From: JBHICC01 sp046759385
Lineage (GTDB): Bacteria; Pseudomonadota; Gammaproteobacteria; Acidiferrobacterales; SPGG2
DNA length: 60,735 nucleotides
NCBI GenBank assembly: GCA_046759385.1
Contig: JBHICC010000013.1
Coordinates: 1 to 60,735 of the forward strand
Direction of reading: 5' to 3'
Within the stretch, counting starts at the first letter, position 1. Every line of letters starts with the position of its first letter. The translations under genes were made by a program, and so were the position numbers. A model generated the notes under the pieces. The model did no database searches and had not been told where the DNA came from. It saw only the letters and a program-made list of their open reading frames with translations. Of this stretch, positions 7,934 to 16,612 are shown in pieces.

Positions 7934-8032
7934 CTAGCTGGTGAGGATACCTACGGTGATCAAGATCGTGAAGGCGACAACCAACCAGATCCAGGTGGTG
8001 TTCTTACTCTCAGTACGCGTATTCTCCGACAT
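7934..8032 (-). CDS. 32-residue single-pass membrane peptide
   Basis: The frame encodes MSENTRTESKN followed by a hydrophobic segment (residues 14-30, containing WIWLVVAFTILITVGIL) and ends ILTS. A strong ribosome binding site, TAGGAG, lies about seven bases before the ATG, a hairpin follows the stop (7886-7908), and an imperfect 20-bp palindrome lies upstream (8086-8105); together these argue for a real gene in spite of its size. The polar, Thr/Asn-rich N-terminus with one membrane helix resembles many small stress-induced bacterial membrane peptides, but I recognise no family. It sits opposite in strand to imuB and dnaE2, inside the SOS cassette. No SOS box faces it. Confidence 0.6.
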   Translation of the reverse strand: MSENTRTESKNTTWIWLVVAFTILITVGILTS

Positions 8033-8085
8033 GGCTTCACTCCTAATGATGGCTGAGTGGGGCATGCAGCAATTCTGTTAGTGCT

Positions 8086-8105
8086 GCATCGCAATATTGC
8101 GGTGC
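8086..8105. promoter_or_regulatory. 20-bp imperfect palindrome, possible operator
   Basis: GCATCGCAAT followed directly by ATTGCGGTGC is a dyad with one mismatched pair, centred on AATATT. It lies 54 bases upstream of the small membrane peptide start and 180 bases upstream of dnaE2. It could be a repressor site; no regulator is identified. Confidence 0.35.
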
Positions 8106-8250
8106 GCAATCTAACCGGGTGAGGCCGACCGAGTCAAGCCTTTTTTTGCTGCGATGCAATAGTACTGAAAAGTCACTGTTTATCATAGACTTATACTAGA
8201 AATTGGCGGTGGAAATGAAAGTGAGCTTGCATCCACCACTAACTATGGTA

Positions 8251-8266
8251 CTGTATAAATTTACAG
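8251..8266 (+). promoter_or_regulatory. LexA (SOS) box upstream of dnaE2
   Basis: A perfect CTGT-ATAAATTT-ACAG site ends 18 bases before the dnaE2 ATG. It matches the two boxes before lexA (4807-4843), so dnaE2, although separated from imuB by about 550 bases and a minus-strand gene, is independently under LexA control. Confidence 0.9.
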
Positions 8267-8284
8267 TATGCGCCGTCGACACGC

Positions 8285-11200
8285 ATGTCCAAGGGCCGTA
8301 CACCCGCGTACGCGGAGCTCCACGCGATCTCCAATTTCACCTTCCTACGAGGGGCTTCTCACCCCGAGGAGTTGGTCATGCGCGCGGCCGCGCTCGGTTA
8401 TCAAGCATTGGCGCTCACCGATGAATGCTCCGTCGCCGGTGTGGTCCGGGCCCACATCGCCGCTCGAGATCACGGCCTACAGCTAATCATTGGCACCGAA
8501 CTTCGCCTTACCGATGGCCCCCGGCTGATGTTACTCGCCACCAACCGCGACGGTTATGGGAATCTTTGCGCACTGATTACCCACGGGCGAAGGCGGACCG
8601 TCAAAGGGGCATACCAACTAAGACGCGCTGATCTCGCGTCCGGTGTACCGGATTGCCTGGCGTTACTTGTTCCAGACGTGGAGCTAGACCCAGAAGCGGC
8701 CCGATGGCTCGCATACACTTTTTCGAATCGCGCTTGGGTGGCCGTGGAGCTTTTGCGCGGACCCGATGACTACACCCGGATCAAGCAGCTCGAGCAACTG
8801 GCCGCAGATGTTGGTCTGCCACTCACAGCGGCCGGCGATGTCCATATGCACGTGCGCGCACGTCGTCGTCTACAGGACACACTGACCGCTATTCGCTTCG
8901 GCATACCGGTACGACAGGCTGGCCATGCACTTTACTCTAACGGCGAGCGGCATCTTAGAAAGCGCGATAAGCTCGCTCATCTCTATCCTGCTCCGCTTCT
9001 TGCCGAAACCTTACGCATCGCCGAGCGCTGTTGCTTCTCCTTAGATGAGCTACGTTACGAATACCCTCATGAACTGATGCCCGAAGGAGAAACGTCGACG
9101 AGTCATTTACGTAAACTCACCCAGGCTGGAATGCGTGAACGCTGGCCAGGCGGTACTCCGCAAAAAGTTCGCCGACTAGTGGAGCGCGAGCTGCAACTGA
9201 TCACAGAACTACGCTATGAGCCCTACTTCCTTACCGTACATGACATTGTGCGATTCGCCAAAAGTCGCAATATTCTTTGTCAGGGACGCGGCTCAGCAGC
9301 GAACTCAGCGGTGTGTTACTGCTTAGGTGTTACGGAAGTAGATCCCGCGCGCATGGACATGTTATTCGAGCGCTTCATTTCCAAAGAACGCAATGAGCCG
9401 CCCGATATTGACGTCGACTTCGAGCATGAGCGACGCGAGGAGGTGATCCAATATATATACAAAAAATATGGCCGCGATCGAGCTGCCCTGGCCGCGACTG
9501 TCATCACCTATCGACCGCGAAGCGCCGTGCGTGATGCCGGTAAGGCCTTGGGGTTATCACTTTCTCAAGTAGACAGACTAGCCAAGTCGCTCACCTGGTG
9601 GGATGGGCGGCGGGTGATTCCTGAACGCTTGCGCGATGCGGGTTTCGACCCTACCAATCCAGCCATAGCCCGCCTGATTCATGTGGTCAATGCGTTGGTG
9701 GGCTTCCCACGTCATCTTTCCCAGCACGTAGGTGGCTTTGTGATTTCTCAAAGACCGCTGTCCCGCCTGGTGCCGATTGAGAACGCGGCTATGTCCGAGC
9801 GGACGGTTATTCAATGGGATAAAGACGACCTCGATAGCCTGGGATTACTCAAAATCGATGTGCTTGGCTTAGGGATGCTCACCGCGATCCACCGGGCCCT
9901 CGACCTTATCGGAAACAATCACACACAACTCACCCTGGCAGACATCCCTGCCGAAGATTCTGCAGTCTACGCAATGATTCAACGCGCCGACACCATTGGT
10001 GTTTTTCAGATTGAGTCGCGCGCGCAGATGAGCATGCTGCCGCGACTTAAACCACAGACGTTTTACGATTTGGTTATCGAAGTCGCCATCGTGCGGCCGG
10101 GCCCGATTCAAGGCAACATGGTGCACCCTTATCTTCGTCGCCGTCAGGGTCTAGAGCCTGTGATTTATCCGAGTCCTGCCGTGCGCGACGCGCTAGAACG
10201 CACACTGGGGGTGCCGATCTTTCAGGAACAAGTCATCAAGCTCGCGATGGTGGCTGCTGGCTTTTCCGCGGGTGAAGCGGATCGGTTGCGCCGCGCTATG
10301 GCTGCCTGGCGCCGTAAAGGCGGGCTCGAGCCTTTCGAAAAACGTCTAATAAAGGGTATGCAATTACGCGGCTATTCGAAGCAATTCGCTCAACAAATTT
10401 TCCGGCAGATCCAGGGCTTCGGTGAGTACGGCTTTCCCGAGTCCCATGCCGCAAGCTTTGCGTTGTTAGTTTATGTCTCGGCGTGGTTGAAGTGTTATGA
10501 GCCCGCTGCTTTTACCTGCGCGCTGCTTAATAGTCAGCCTATGGGCTTTTATGCCCCGGCCCAGCTTATCCAAGACGCACGTCGTCACGGGATAGAAGTG
10601 TACTCTCCCGATGTACGCACCAGTCAATGGGATTGCACCCCCTCCCCCCAACCCCTTCCCACAAGGGGAGGGGGTGGCGAACTTGGGTTGCGCCTTGGCC
10701 TATGTATGGTGAAAGGGTTGTCGCGCGCCGGCGCCGAGCGGCTGTTCGCGGCCCGGGCGGGCGCACCCTTTGTCAGCATCGAAGATCTAGCGCGCCGCGG
10801 CAAGCTCACTCGCCGTGATCTCGACGCGCTAGCGGCCGCCGGGGCATTGGCAGGTCTCGCCGGCAATCGTCATCAAGCCCGCTGGCAAGTGCTGGGGGTC
10901 GAGACACCCTTGCCCGCTTTGCGACATGCAATGATTCCCGAAGGCCTCCCCCTACTTCGTCGCCCGACGGAAAGTGAAGACATCGTTGCCGATTACAAGC
11001 ATCTTGGCTTCACACTCGGACGCCACCCTCTAGCGCTGCTGCGCGCCCGACTCACCGATCTACACATGCGCACCGCTGCTGAGTTGCGGGCCCTGTCTCA
11101 CGGTGAATCTGTGTGTGCAGCCGGCCTAGTGATCACCCGGCAACGGCCCGGCACAGCCACTGGCGTCGTCTTTCTCACGCTCGAGGATGAAACCGGTCAT

Positions 11201-11386
11201 TTTAATGTGGTTGTCTGGGGCAGTCTGGTTGAAAAACAAAGGCGAGAAGTGCTTAGGTCACGTTTGCTCGCGGTTATCGGTGAAGTTCAGCGCGACGGTG
11301 ACGTGCTTCACGTCATAGCCAAGCGCCTGCAAGACCACAGCTCGCTCTTGGGTCAGCTTGCTACCCAATCCCGCGATTTTCACTGA
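8285..11386 (+). CDS. dnaE2: DnaE2, error-prone DNA polymerase III alpha
   Basis: 1033 residues, usual length for the family. An N-terminal PHP domain (AYAELHAISNFTFLRGAS, LALTDE) is followed by the polymerase core (CQGRGSAANSAVCYCLG; the catalytic aspartates in PPDIDVDFEHERREEVIQ are expected), the fingers region (QHVGGFVIS; QWDKDDLDSLGLLKIDVLG) and a C-terminal OB-fold (FLTLEDETGHFNVVVW). It carries out SOS translesion synthesis together with ImuA and ImuB. Near residue 785 (WDCTPSPQPLPTRGGGG) an in-frame palindromic element (10636-10676) adds a Pro/Gly-rich insertion where relatives have a short loop. The frame stays open through it, so the protein may tolerate the insert. Confidence 0.95.
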   Translation: MSKGRTPAYAELHAISNFTFLRGASHPEELVMRAAALGYQALALTDECSVAGVVRAHIAARDHGLQLIIGTELRLTDGPRLMLLATNRDGYGNLCALITHGRRRTVKGAYQLRRADLASGVPDCLALLVPDVELDPEAARWLAYTFSNRAWVAVELLRGPDDYTRIKQLEQLAADVGLPLTAAGDVHMHVRARRRLQDTLTAIRFGIPVRQAGHALYSNGERHLRKRDKLAHLYPAPLLAETLRIAERCCFSLDELRYEYPHELMPEGETSTSHLRKLTQAGMRERWPGGTPQKVRRLVERELQLITELRYEPYFLTVHDIVRFAKSRNILCQGRGSAANSAVCYCLGVTEVDPARMDMLFERFISKERNEPPDIDVDFEHERREEVIQYIYKKYGRDRAALAATVITYRPRSAVRDAGKALGLSLSQVDRLAKSLTWWDGRRVIPERLRDAGFDPTNPAIARLIHVVNALVGFPRHLSQHVGGFVISQRPLSRLVPIENAAMSERTVIQWDKDDLDSLGLLKIDVLGLGMLTAIHRALDLIGNNHTQLTLADIPAEDSAVYAMIQRADTIGVFQIESRAQMSMLPRLKPQTFYDLVIEVAIVRPGPIQGNMVHPYLRRRQGLEPVIYPSPAVRDALERTLGVPIFQEQVIKLAMVAAGFSAGEADRLRRAMAAWRRKGGLEPFEKRLIKGMQLRGYSKQFAQQIFRQIQGFGEYGFPESHAASFALLVYVSAWLKCYEPAAFTCALLNSQPMGFYAPAQLIQDARRHGIEVYSPDVRTSQWDCTPSPQPLPTRGGGGELGLRLGLCMVKGLSRAGAERLFAARAGAPFVSIEDLARRGKLTRRDLDALAAAGALAGLAGNRHQARWQVLGVETPLPALRHAMIPEGLPLLRRPTESEDIVADYKHLGFTLGRHPLALLRARLTDLHMRTAAELRALSHGESVCAAGLVITRQRPGTATGVVFLTLEDETGHFNVVVWGSLVEKQRREVLRSRLLAVIGEVQRDGDVLHVIAKRLQDHSSLLGQLATQSRDFH
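10636..10676. repeat. Palindromic element inserted in frame within dnaE2
   Basis: CACCCCCTCCCC (10636-10647) is the exact complement of GGGGAGGGGGTG (10665-10676), with a smaller hairpin CCCCTT-cccac-AAGGGG between the arms. It is read as TPSPQPLPTRGGGG, and typical DnaE2 proteins have no such segment here. It is the same kind of element as those in imuA and imuB. Confidence 0.8.
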
Positions 11387-11488
11387 ATACTCCCTTTAAC
11401 CTAAATGCGGGTGCGGCAATGAACGCCCCTTGCGCCCCATATATGCGATAGAATTTCTAGACTCCGCCCGGTCTAGCACCGTCAACTG

Positions 11489-12202
11489 ATGAGTAATGAC
11501 GAAACCAAGTTGAAGAAGACCTCGAAGAATTCAGAGATAACCGAATTCTTGCAAAAGGTCGCGCAAACGCCCGCCGTGAAACCAGCGGGTGAGCGTGGTC
11601 GCCTCGTCTTCGCCATGGACGCGACCGCAAGCCGAGAGCCTACGTGGGACACGGCCTGTCACATCCAGGGGCAAATGTTCCAGGAGACTGCAGCCCTGGG
11701 AGGACTGGATATTCAACTTTGCTATTACCGCGGTCTTGGCGAGTTTAATGCGAGCCCATGGTTGTCAAACTCAGCCAGTCTGCTGCCACGGATGACATCG
11801 GTATTCTGCTTAGGGGGTCACACGCAAATCGAGAAGGTGCTGCGACACACGATCGCTCAAACGAGAAAGAGAAGAGTTAATGCTGTCGTGTTTGTAGGCG
11901 ACTGTATGGAAGAAGACGTCGACAGGCTGTGTCACCTTGCTGGTGAACTTGGCCTGTTGGGTGTGCCCGCTTTTATCTTTCATGAAGGCGTGGACGCTAC
12001 GGCGGAGCGCGCGTTCAAACAGATCGCGCGGCTGACGCGTGGCGCCTACTGCCGCCTCGATGCCAGCAGCGCCCAGCAACTGCGCGATCTGCTTAGCGCG
12101 GTGGCGGTCTATGCTGTCGGTGGCCATCGCGCGTTAGAGGATTTTGGCAAACGCCGGGGCGGCGTTGTCTTACAACTCACCCGCCAAGTAAAAAAAGGAT
12201 AG
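11489..12202 (+). CDS. VWA-domain protein
   Basis: 237 residues, no signal peptide. After a polar Lys/Thr-rich leader (1-35), GRLVFAMDATASRE gives a MIDAS-type metal site (DxTxS) of a von Willebrand A fold, with later strands AVVFVGDCMEED and VPAFIFHEG in the expected order. VWA domains bind partners through the metal ion. It is followed after four bases by a J-domain membrane protein, so the two are surely co-expressed and may form a chaperone-linked complex. Its cellular role is unknown. Usual gene-prediction starts agree with the ATG at 11489, although no strong ribosome binding site is visible. Confidence 0.75.
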   Translation: MSNDETKLKKTSKNSEITEFLQKVAQTPAVKPAGERGRLVFAMDATASREPTWDTACHIQGQMFQETAALGGLDIQLCYYRGLGEFNASPWLSNSASLLPRMTSVFCLGGHTQIEKVLRHTIAQTRKRRVNAVVFVGDCMEEDVDRLCHLAGELGLLGVPAFIFHEGVDATAERAFKQIARLTRGAYCRLDASSAQQLRDLLSAVAVYAVGGHRALEDFGKRRGGVVLQLTRQVKKG

Positions 12203-12206
12203 CCTA

Positions 12207-12950
12207 TTGCTTGTTCGCCTCGCAGTTGCCCTCTTAATTCTCGTCGTTATTTATTTCGTTCTTCGATGGTTTGTCAAAACACCGCCGAAGACGGTCGCAC
12301 GCGTGCTCCGACGCGTCGTGATCGGTGCAGCAATTGGGACCTTGATTCTACTCGCGGCAACCGGACGCCTGCATTGGCTGTTTGCGCTGATCGGCTCGCT
12401 CATTCCGCTTGCCTACCGTTTGGGTGCACTGCTGGGGCTAGTGCCGTTGTTCCAACGGTTGCGAGCGATGCATCAGACCATGGGTTCGGCACACGGTCCG
12501 TCTGCCGGGCAAAGATCGGGGGTACAGACGCGCTACCTGAGAATGTCGTTGGATCACGACACCGGCGCCATGGATGGCGAAGTGCTTGAAGGTCGGTTTC
12601 GCGGCAGCCATTTAGGCATGCTGGACCTTAGTGAGTTACTCGTCTTGCGCGAGGAATGTCAGACGCAAGATCCGCATTCGGTCCCCCTGATTGAGGCCTA
12701 CCTCGATCGTCTGCAAACCGACTGGCGCGAACGGCACACGCAATCCTCGGACAGGGCGGCCGACACGGCAGCATCGACGATGACGCGCGAACAAGCATAT
12801 GAAATTTTGGGCTTGGCCCCAGGTGCTTCGGAAGACGAAATTGTGGAGACGCATCGACGACTCATGCAAAAGCTGCACCCGGATCGTGGTGGCTCAACCT
12901 ACATCGCCGCACAACTCAACAAAGCGAAAGATATATTGCTCGGCCGCTAA
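12207..12950 (+). CDS. Membrane-anchored J-domain protein
   Basis: 247 residues, TTG start preceded by AAGGA at about nine bases. Two N-terminal membrane segments (residues 3-20 and about 38-75) are followed by a cytoplasmic region of about 110 residues that resembles the central part of DjlA-like proteins (YLRMSLDHDTGAMDGEVLEG). A C-terminal J domain (about 192-247) has the HPD motif in KLHPDRGG, so it should stimulate a DnaK ATPase at the membrane. The J domain at the very C-terminus is unlike DnaJ itself. It is transcribed with the VWA gene. Confidence 0.85.
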   Translation: MLVRLAVALLILVVIYFVLRWFVKTPPKTVARVLRRVVIGAAIGTLILLAATGRLHWLFALIGSLIPLAYRLGALLGLVPLFQRLRAMHQTMGSAHGPSAGQRSGVQTRYLRMSLDHDTGAMDGEVLEGRFRGSHLGMLDLSELLVLREECQTQDPHSVPLIEAYLDRLQTDWRERHTQSSDRAADTAASTMTREQAYEILGLAPGASEDEIVETHRRLMQKLHPDRGGSTYIAAQLNKAKDILLGR

Positions 12951-13096
12951 CTCCGGCGACGTGCGTGCCACGATAACGATGCCCACGTGAGCGCTGCTAC
13001 TTCGTCGTAATTCTGTTGCGCACCTTATAACGCCGGTCCCACTGGTAGCGGGTAAGGGATATAATTCATCATCTCACCCAATCGAAAGTGGAGCTC

Positions 13097-14932
13097 ATGG
13101 CCTACCAACCGATAGAAGACTACGGCATTGTCGGCGATCTGCACACGGTGGCATTGGTCGGGATGAATGGCTCGGTCGACTGGTTTTGCTTCCCGCGCTT
13201 CGACTCCCCGAGCGTCTTCGCGGCCATTCTCGATGACAAGAAAGGCGGCCACTTCAAGATCACCGCCCTCGCTGACGGGGCTACGCACAAACAGTTCTAC
13301 TGGCCGGACTCCAACGTGCTCGTGACCCGATTTTTGTGCCCCGATGGGGTGGGCCAAGTGGTCGATTTCATGCCCGTTGGCTTGCCTCGTGACAGTCAGG
13401 ACCGACATCAACTGGTGCGCGGTGTGCGGTGTATACGCGGTACGATGTCTTTCCGAATGGAGTGTTTTCCCGCCTTCAATTACGCACGCGATGCGCACAC
13501 GACCGAACTCAGAGAAACGGGGGCGGTTTTCGAATCACCCAGTCTGGCCCTGGGGCTTGGCACGCGCCGAAAGCTAACGAAACAGAGTAACGGGGTGACG
13601 GCCGAGTTCATGCTCAATGAGGGCGAGGCGGCAATGTTTGTGCTCGGGCGCGTCGATCCGGGCACTGGCCATAAGGGGCTATTAACCGAAAACGAGGCGT
13701 TAGCGCTGGGCCAGAAGACGGTGGAGTACTGGCGCCATTGGCTCGGGCAATGCACGTACCGGGGCCGTTGGCGCGAGATGGTACACCGCTCCGCGCTCGC
13801 CTTAAAACTGATGACATACGAACCCACAGGTGGGATTGTCGCCGCTCCCACCGCGAGCCTGCCCGAAGGCATCGGCGGGGAGCGCAACTGGGACTACCGC
13901 TATACTTGGGTGCGCGATGCGGCGTTTACGCTTTATGCGCTGATGCGCATCGGTTTCACGGAGGAGGCCGCACACTTTATGGAGGGCTTGGAGCGGATCT
14001 GCCATGAGCTCGCTGAAGACGGCTCGTTACAGATTATGTACGGGATAGATGGGCGCCACGAGTTGACCGAGGAGATCCTCGATCATCTGGACGGCTATAA
14101 GGGCTCACGCCCGGTACGCATTGGCAACGGCGCCTATGACCAGATGCAGCTCGATATCTACGGCGAGCTCATGGACGCAGTGTATCTGTACAATAAATAC
14201 GGCCAGCCGATCTCCTATGATCTCTGGCGCCATCTCCGTCGACTGATCAACTGGGTGTGTGACCACTGGCAACAAAAGGATGAGGGCATCTGGGAAGTGC
14301 GCGGGGGGCAGCAGCACTTTGTTTATTCCAAGCTCATGTGTTGGGTGGCGGTCGATCGCGCCTTGAGACTGGCCGAGAAGCGCTCGTTTCCCGCAGACCG
14401 CGAGCGCTGGTCAGACGTGCGTGATCGGATCTATGAGGAGATCATGGCCAAGGGCTGGCACCAGCAGCGCAACGCCTTCGTGCAGCATTACGACACCGAC
14501 ACGCTCGATGCGGCCAATCTGATGATGCCGCTGGTGTTCTTTGTCTCGCCAACCGATCCTAGGATGCTTCGCACCATCGACGCCACGATGGAACCCCCAC
14601 ACAAAGGCGGGCTGCTCTCAAACAGCCTGGTCTATCGCTACAACGTGGAGGAGACCGCCGATGGGCTTAAAGGCGAGGAAGGGACCTTTAATATCTGCAC
14701 CTTTTGGTTAGTCGAGGCGCTCACACGCGCCGGGCGCGCAGACCGCAACCGCCTAGAGCGCGCACGGGTGATCTTCGAAGAGATGCTCGGTTACGCCAAC
14801 CACGTGGGGCTTTATGCCGAGCAGACAGGGCACAGTGGCGAAGCGCTCGGGAACTTCCCGCAGGCGTTCACACATCTTGCGTTGATCAGTGCGGCGTTTA
14901 ATCTCGATCGCGCATTCGGAACCAGAGACTGA
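13097..14932 (+). CDS. Glycoside hydrolase family 15 protein (glucoamylase/trehalase-like)
   Basis: About 611 residues from ATG 13097 (GTGGAG lies just upstream; a GTG at 13088 is in frame). An N-terminal beta-sandwich region (YQPIEDYGIVGDLHTVALVG, about 1-210) precedes an alpha/alpha-barrel with the GH15 blocks NWDYRYTWVRDAAF, RIGNGAYDQMQLDIYGE and, near the end, GEALGNFPQAFTHLALI. Members hydrolyse alpha-linked glucose from oligosaccharides or trehalose by inversion. With no signal peptide it should act in the cytoplasm on storage glucan fragments or trehalose. No other glycogen or trehalose gene is nearby to decide between them. A TATAAT hexamer lies at about 13064. Confidence 0.85.
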   Translation: MAYQPIEDYGIVGDLHTVALVGMNGSVDWFCFPRFDSPSVFAAILDDKKGGHFKITALADGATHKQFYWPDSNVLVTRFLCPDGVGQVVDFMPVGLPRDSQDRHQLVRGVRCIRGTMSFRMECFPAFNYARDAHTTELRETGAVFESPSLALGLGTRRKLTKQSNGVTAEFMLNEGEAAMFVLGRVDPGTGHKGLLTENEALALGQKTVEYWRHWLGQCTYRGRWREMVHRSALALKLMTYEPTGGIVAAPTASLPEGIGGERNWDYRYTWVRDAAFTLYALMRIGFTEEAAHFMEGLERICHELAEDGSLQIMYGIDGRHELTEEILDHLDGYKGSRPVRIGNGAYDQMQLDIYGELMDAVYLYNKYGQPISYDLWRHLRRLINWVCDHWQQKDEGIWEVRGGQQHFVYSKLMCWVAVDRALRLAEKRSFPADRERWSDVRDRIYEEIMAKGWHQQRNAFVQHYDTDTLDAANLMMPLVFFVSPTDPRMLRTIDATMEPPHKGGLLSNSLVYRYNVEETADGLKGEEGTFNICTFWLVEALTRAGRADRNRLERARVIFEEMLGYANHVGLYAEQTGHSGEALGNFPQAFTHLALISAAFNLDRAFGTRD

Positions 14933-15047
14933 CTGCGTCAGGCATCCTAAGTCATTGATTTCGAGGACTTACCTCACCGAGGCACGTCTAGTGTAGTATT
15001 CTTTAAATAGACCAACGCCCCCTCTGCGGGGCCCCACTAAACGCACC

Positions 15048-15944
15048 ATGTTAGATCAGAACCCCCACCGCGCACGAGACAGTCTGCAGCGATTTCTCTT
15101 CGAGCACACAGCGATACGCGGACAGATCGTACATCTCGGCGCGACCTGGCGAGCAGTGCTCGAACGCCGCCAGTATCCTTCTGCGCTCCGGGCAATTCTC
15201 GGCGAATCGATGGCGGCCGCCGCGCTGATGGCGGCCACGACAAGATTTGCCGGTCGTCTTGTCATGCAGATCCAAGGGACGGGACCGATAACTTTGCTGG
15301 TCGTCGAATGCACGAGCGACCATATCATGCGCGCCACAGCCAAGTGGAGTGGCGAGGTTCCCCAAGGTCCATTTGCGGCGATGGTCGGCAATGGCAAGCT
15401 CGCTATTACGCTCGAACCCACGGAAGGTCACGAGCGTTATCAAGGAATCGTAGAGCTGGTAGGCCAGTCTATCGCCGAAGCACTTGAGAATTACTTCGTT
15501 CACTCGGAACAACTGGCCACACGACTTTGGGTTACCGCCGATGATAACCAGGCCGGCGGTATGTTGTTACAGAAATTGCCCTCAGATACTGAGCCCATAG
15601 ACCCCGACATCTGGACGCGCGCTGTCCATCTGGGCAGCACGATTACACAACGTGAGCTACTGACACTGCCAGCTCGCCATATTATCCATCGCCTCTACCA
15701 TGAAGAGGACATCAGGGTATTCGACAGCATCCCGCTTGGCTTCCGGTGCTCCTGTTCACGAGACCGCGTGAGCAATGCATTGCGAATGCTCGGATACCTC
15801 GAGGTCAAATCGATTCTAGAGGAACAAGGACGTATCAGTGTTGATTGCGAGTTCTGTAACCAACATTACGGCTTTGACCCCGTGGATGTGAAACAGATCT
15901 TCGTCACCGATGTGATCGCTGCCACACCGGCGAAGATCCATTAG
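15048..15944 (+). CDS. hslO: Hsp33, redox-regulated chaperone
   Basis: 298 residues. Hsp33 is a cytoplasmic holdase that is switched on by oxidation. The C-terminal zinc/redox switch is complete: Cys234-X-Cys236 (FRCSCSRD) and Cys267-XX-Cys270 (DCEFCNQH). The N-terminal substrate-binding fold shows QIQGTGPITLLVVECTS and NGKLAITLEP. It is followed on the same strand by hslR, whose product also responds to heat shock, the reverse of the E. coli order. Confidence 0.95.
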   Translation: MLDQNPHRARDSLQRFLFEHTAIRGQIVHLGATWRAVLERRQYPSALRAILGESMAAAALMAATTRFAGRLVMQIQGTGPITLLVVECTSDHIMRATAKWSGEVPQGPFAAMVGNGKLAITLEPTEGHERYQGIVELVGQSIAEALENYFVHSEQLATRLWVTADDNQAGGMLLQKLPSDTEPIDPDIWTRAVHLGSTITQRELLTLPARHIIHRLYHEEDIRVFDSIPLGFRCSCSRDRVSNALRMLGYLEVKSILEEQGRISVDCEFCNQHYGFDPVDVKQIFVTDVIAATPAKIH

Positions 15945-16078
15945 CGACAATCCTTGTACAGGTTGAGCTGCGGCAGCCAGTGGCGTTTAGTCACCAACGG
16001 ACCGGCGCCATTCTCCGAACCGATTCTAGCTTTGGCGGTCCAAGAATTTGAGAAAGATGAACATCGTAATGGACAACG

Positions 16079-16480
16079 ATGAGCGAGTGGCGCGACACGG
16101 ACAAGGTTCGTCTTGACAAATGGCTATGGGCAGCGCGTTTTTTTAAGACGCGCCCGCTAGCCACAGAAGCCGTTGCCGGCGGAAAAGTGCATGTCAATGG
16201 CGTGCGCGTAAAACCCGGCAAAATGATATCTGCTGGCGACCAATTGACCATTCGCCGCGGGGCATACCTGTTTGTAGTAACGATCCGTGCCCTAGCCAGT
16301 CGCCGCGGCCCCGCTTCACAAGCGACCCAGCTGTACGAGGAAACCGAAGAGAGCAAGCGCGATCGCACGCGAACCGCCGAACAGCTGCGTGAGCAGCGTG
16401 TGCTTCGCGCTGAGCAACGTGGCCGACCTGGTAAACGCGACCGCCGCACCATCATCCGCTTCTTGCGTCGTCACCGCTGA
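16079..16480 (+). CDS. hslR: Hsp15, S4-domain ribosome rescue factor
   Basis: 133 residues. The S4 RNA-binding domain fills residues 8-70 (VRLDKWLWAARFFKTR, AVAGGKVHVNGVRVKPG). The Lys/Arg-rich C-terminal tail (RRTIIRFLRRHR) is typical of Hsp15, which binds 50S subunits carrying stalled nascent chains after heat shock. It is 134 bases downstream of hslO and probably part of the same stress unit. Confidence 0.93.
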   Translation: MSEWRDTDKVRLDKWLWAARFFKTRPLATEAVAGGKVHVNGVRVKPGKMISAGDQLTIRRGAYLFVVTIRALASRRGPASQATQLYEETEESKRDRTRTAEQLREQRVLRAEQRGRPGKRDRRTIIRFLRRHR

Positions 16481-16612
16481 ACGCCTCGATCCAACCAAGG
16501 CTCACGACTTACCATTGAGGCTTGGCGATCGCCGCGCAAAGATCGTAAGATTCGCGGACCGGACACCCGAATACAAACAACGAGTCACGGCGCCGTATAA
16601 CCCTCATTCACC

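Noticed and set aside
8203..8424. Plus-strand frame upstream of dnaE2
   Set aside because: It spans the SOS box and overlaps dnaE2 in another frame; it has no sign of protein conservation.
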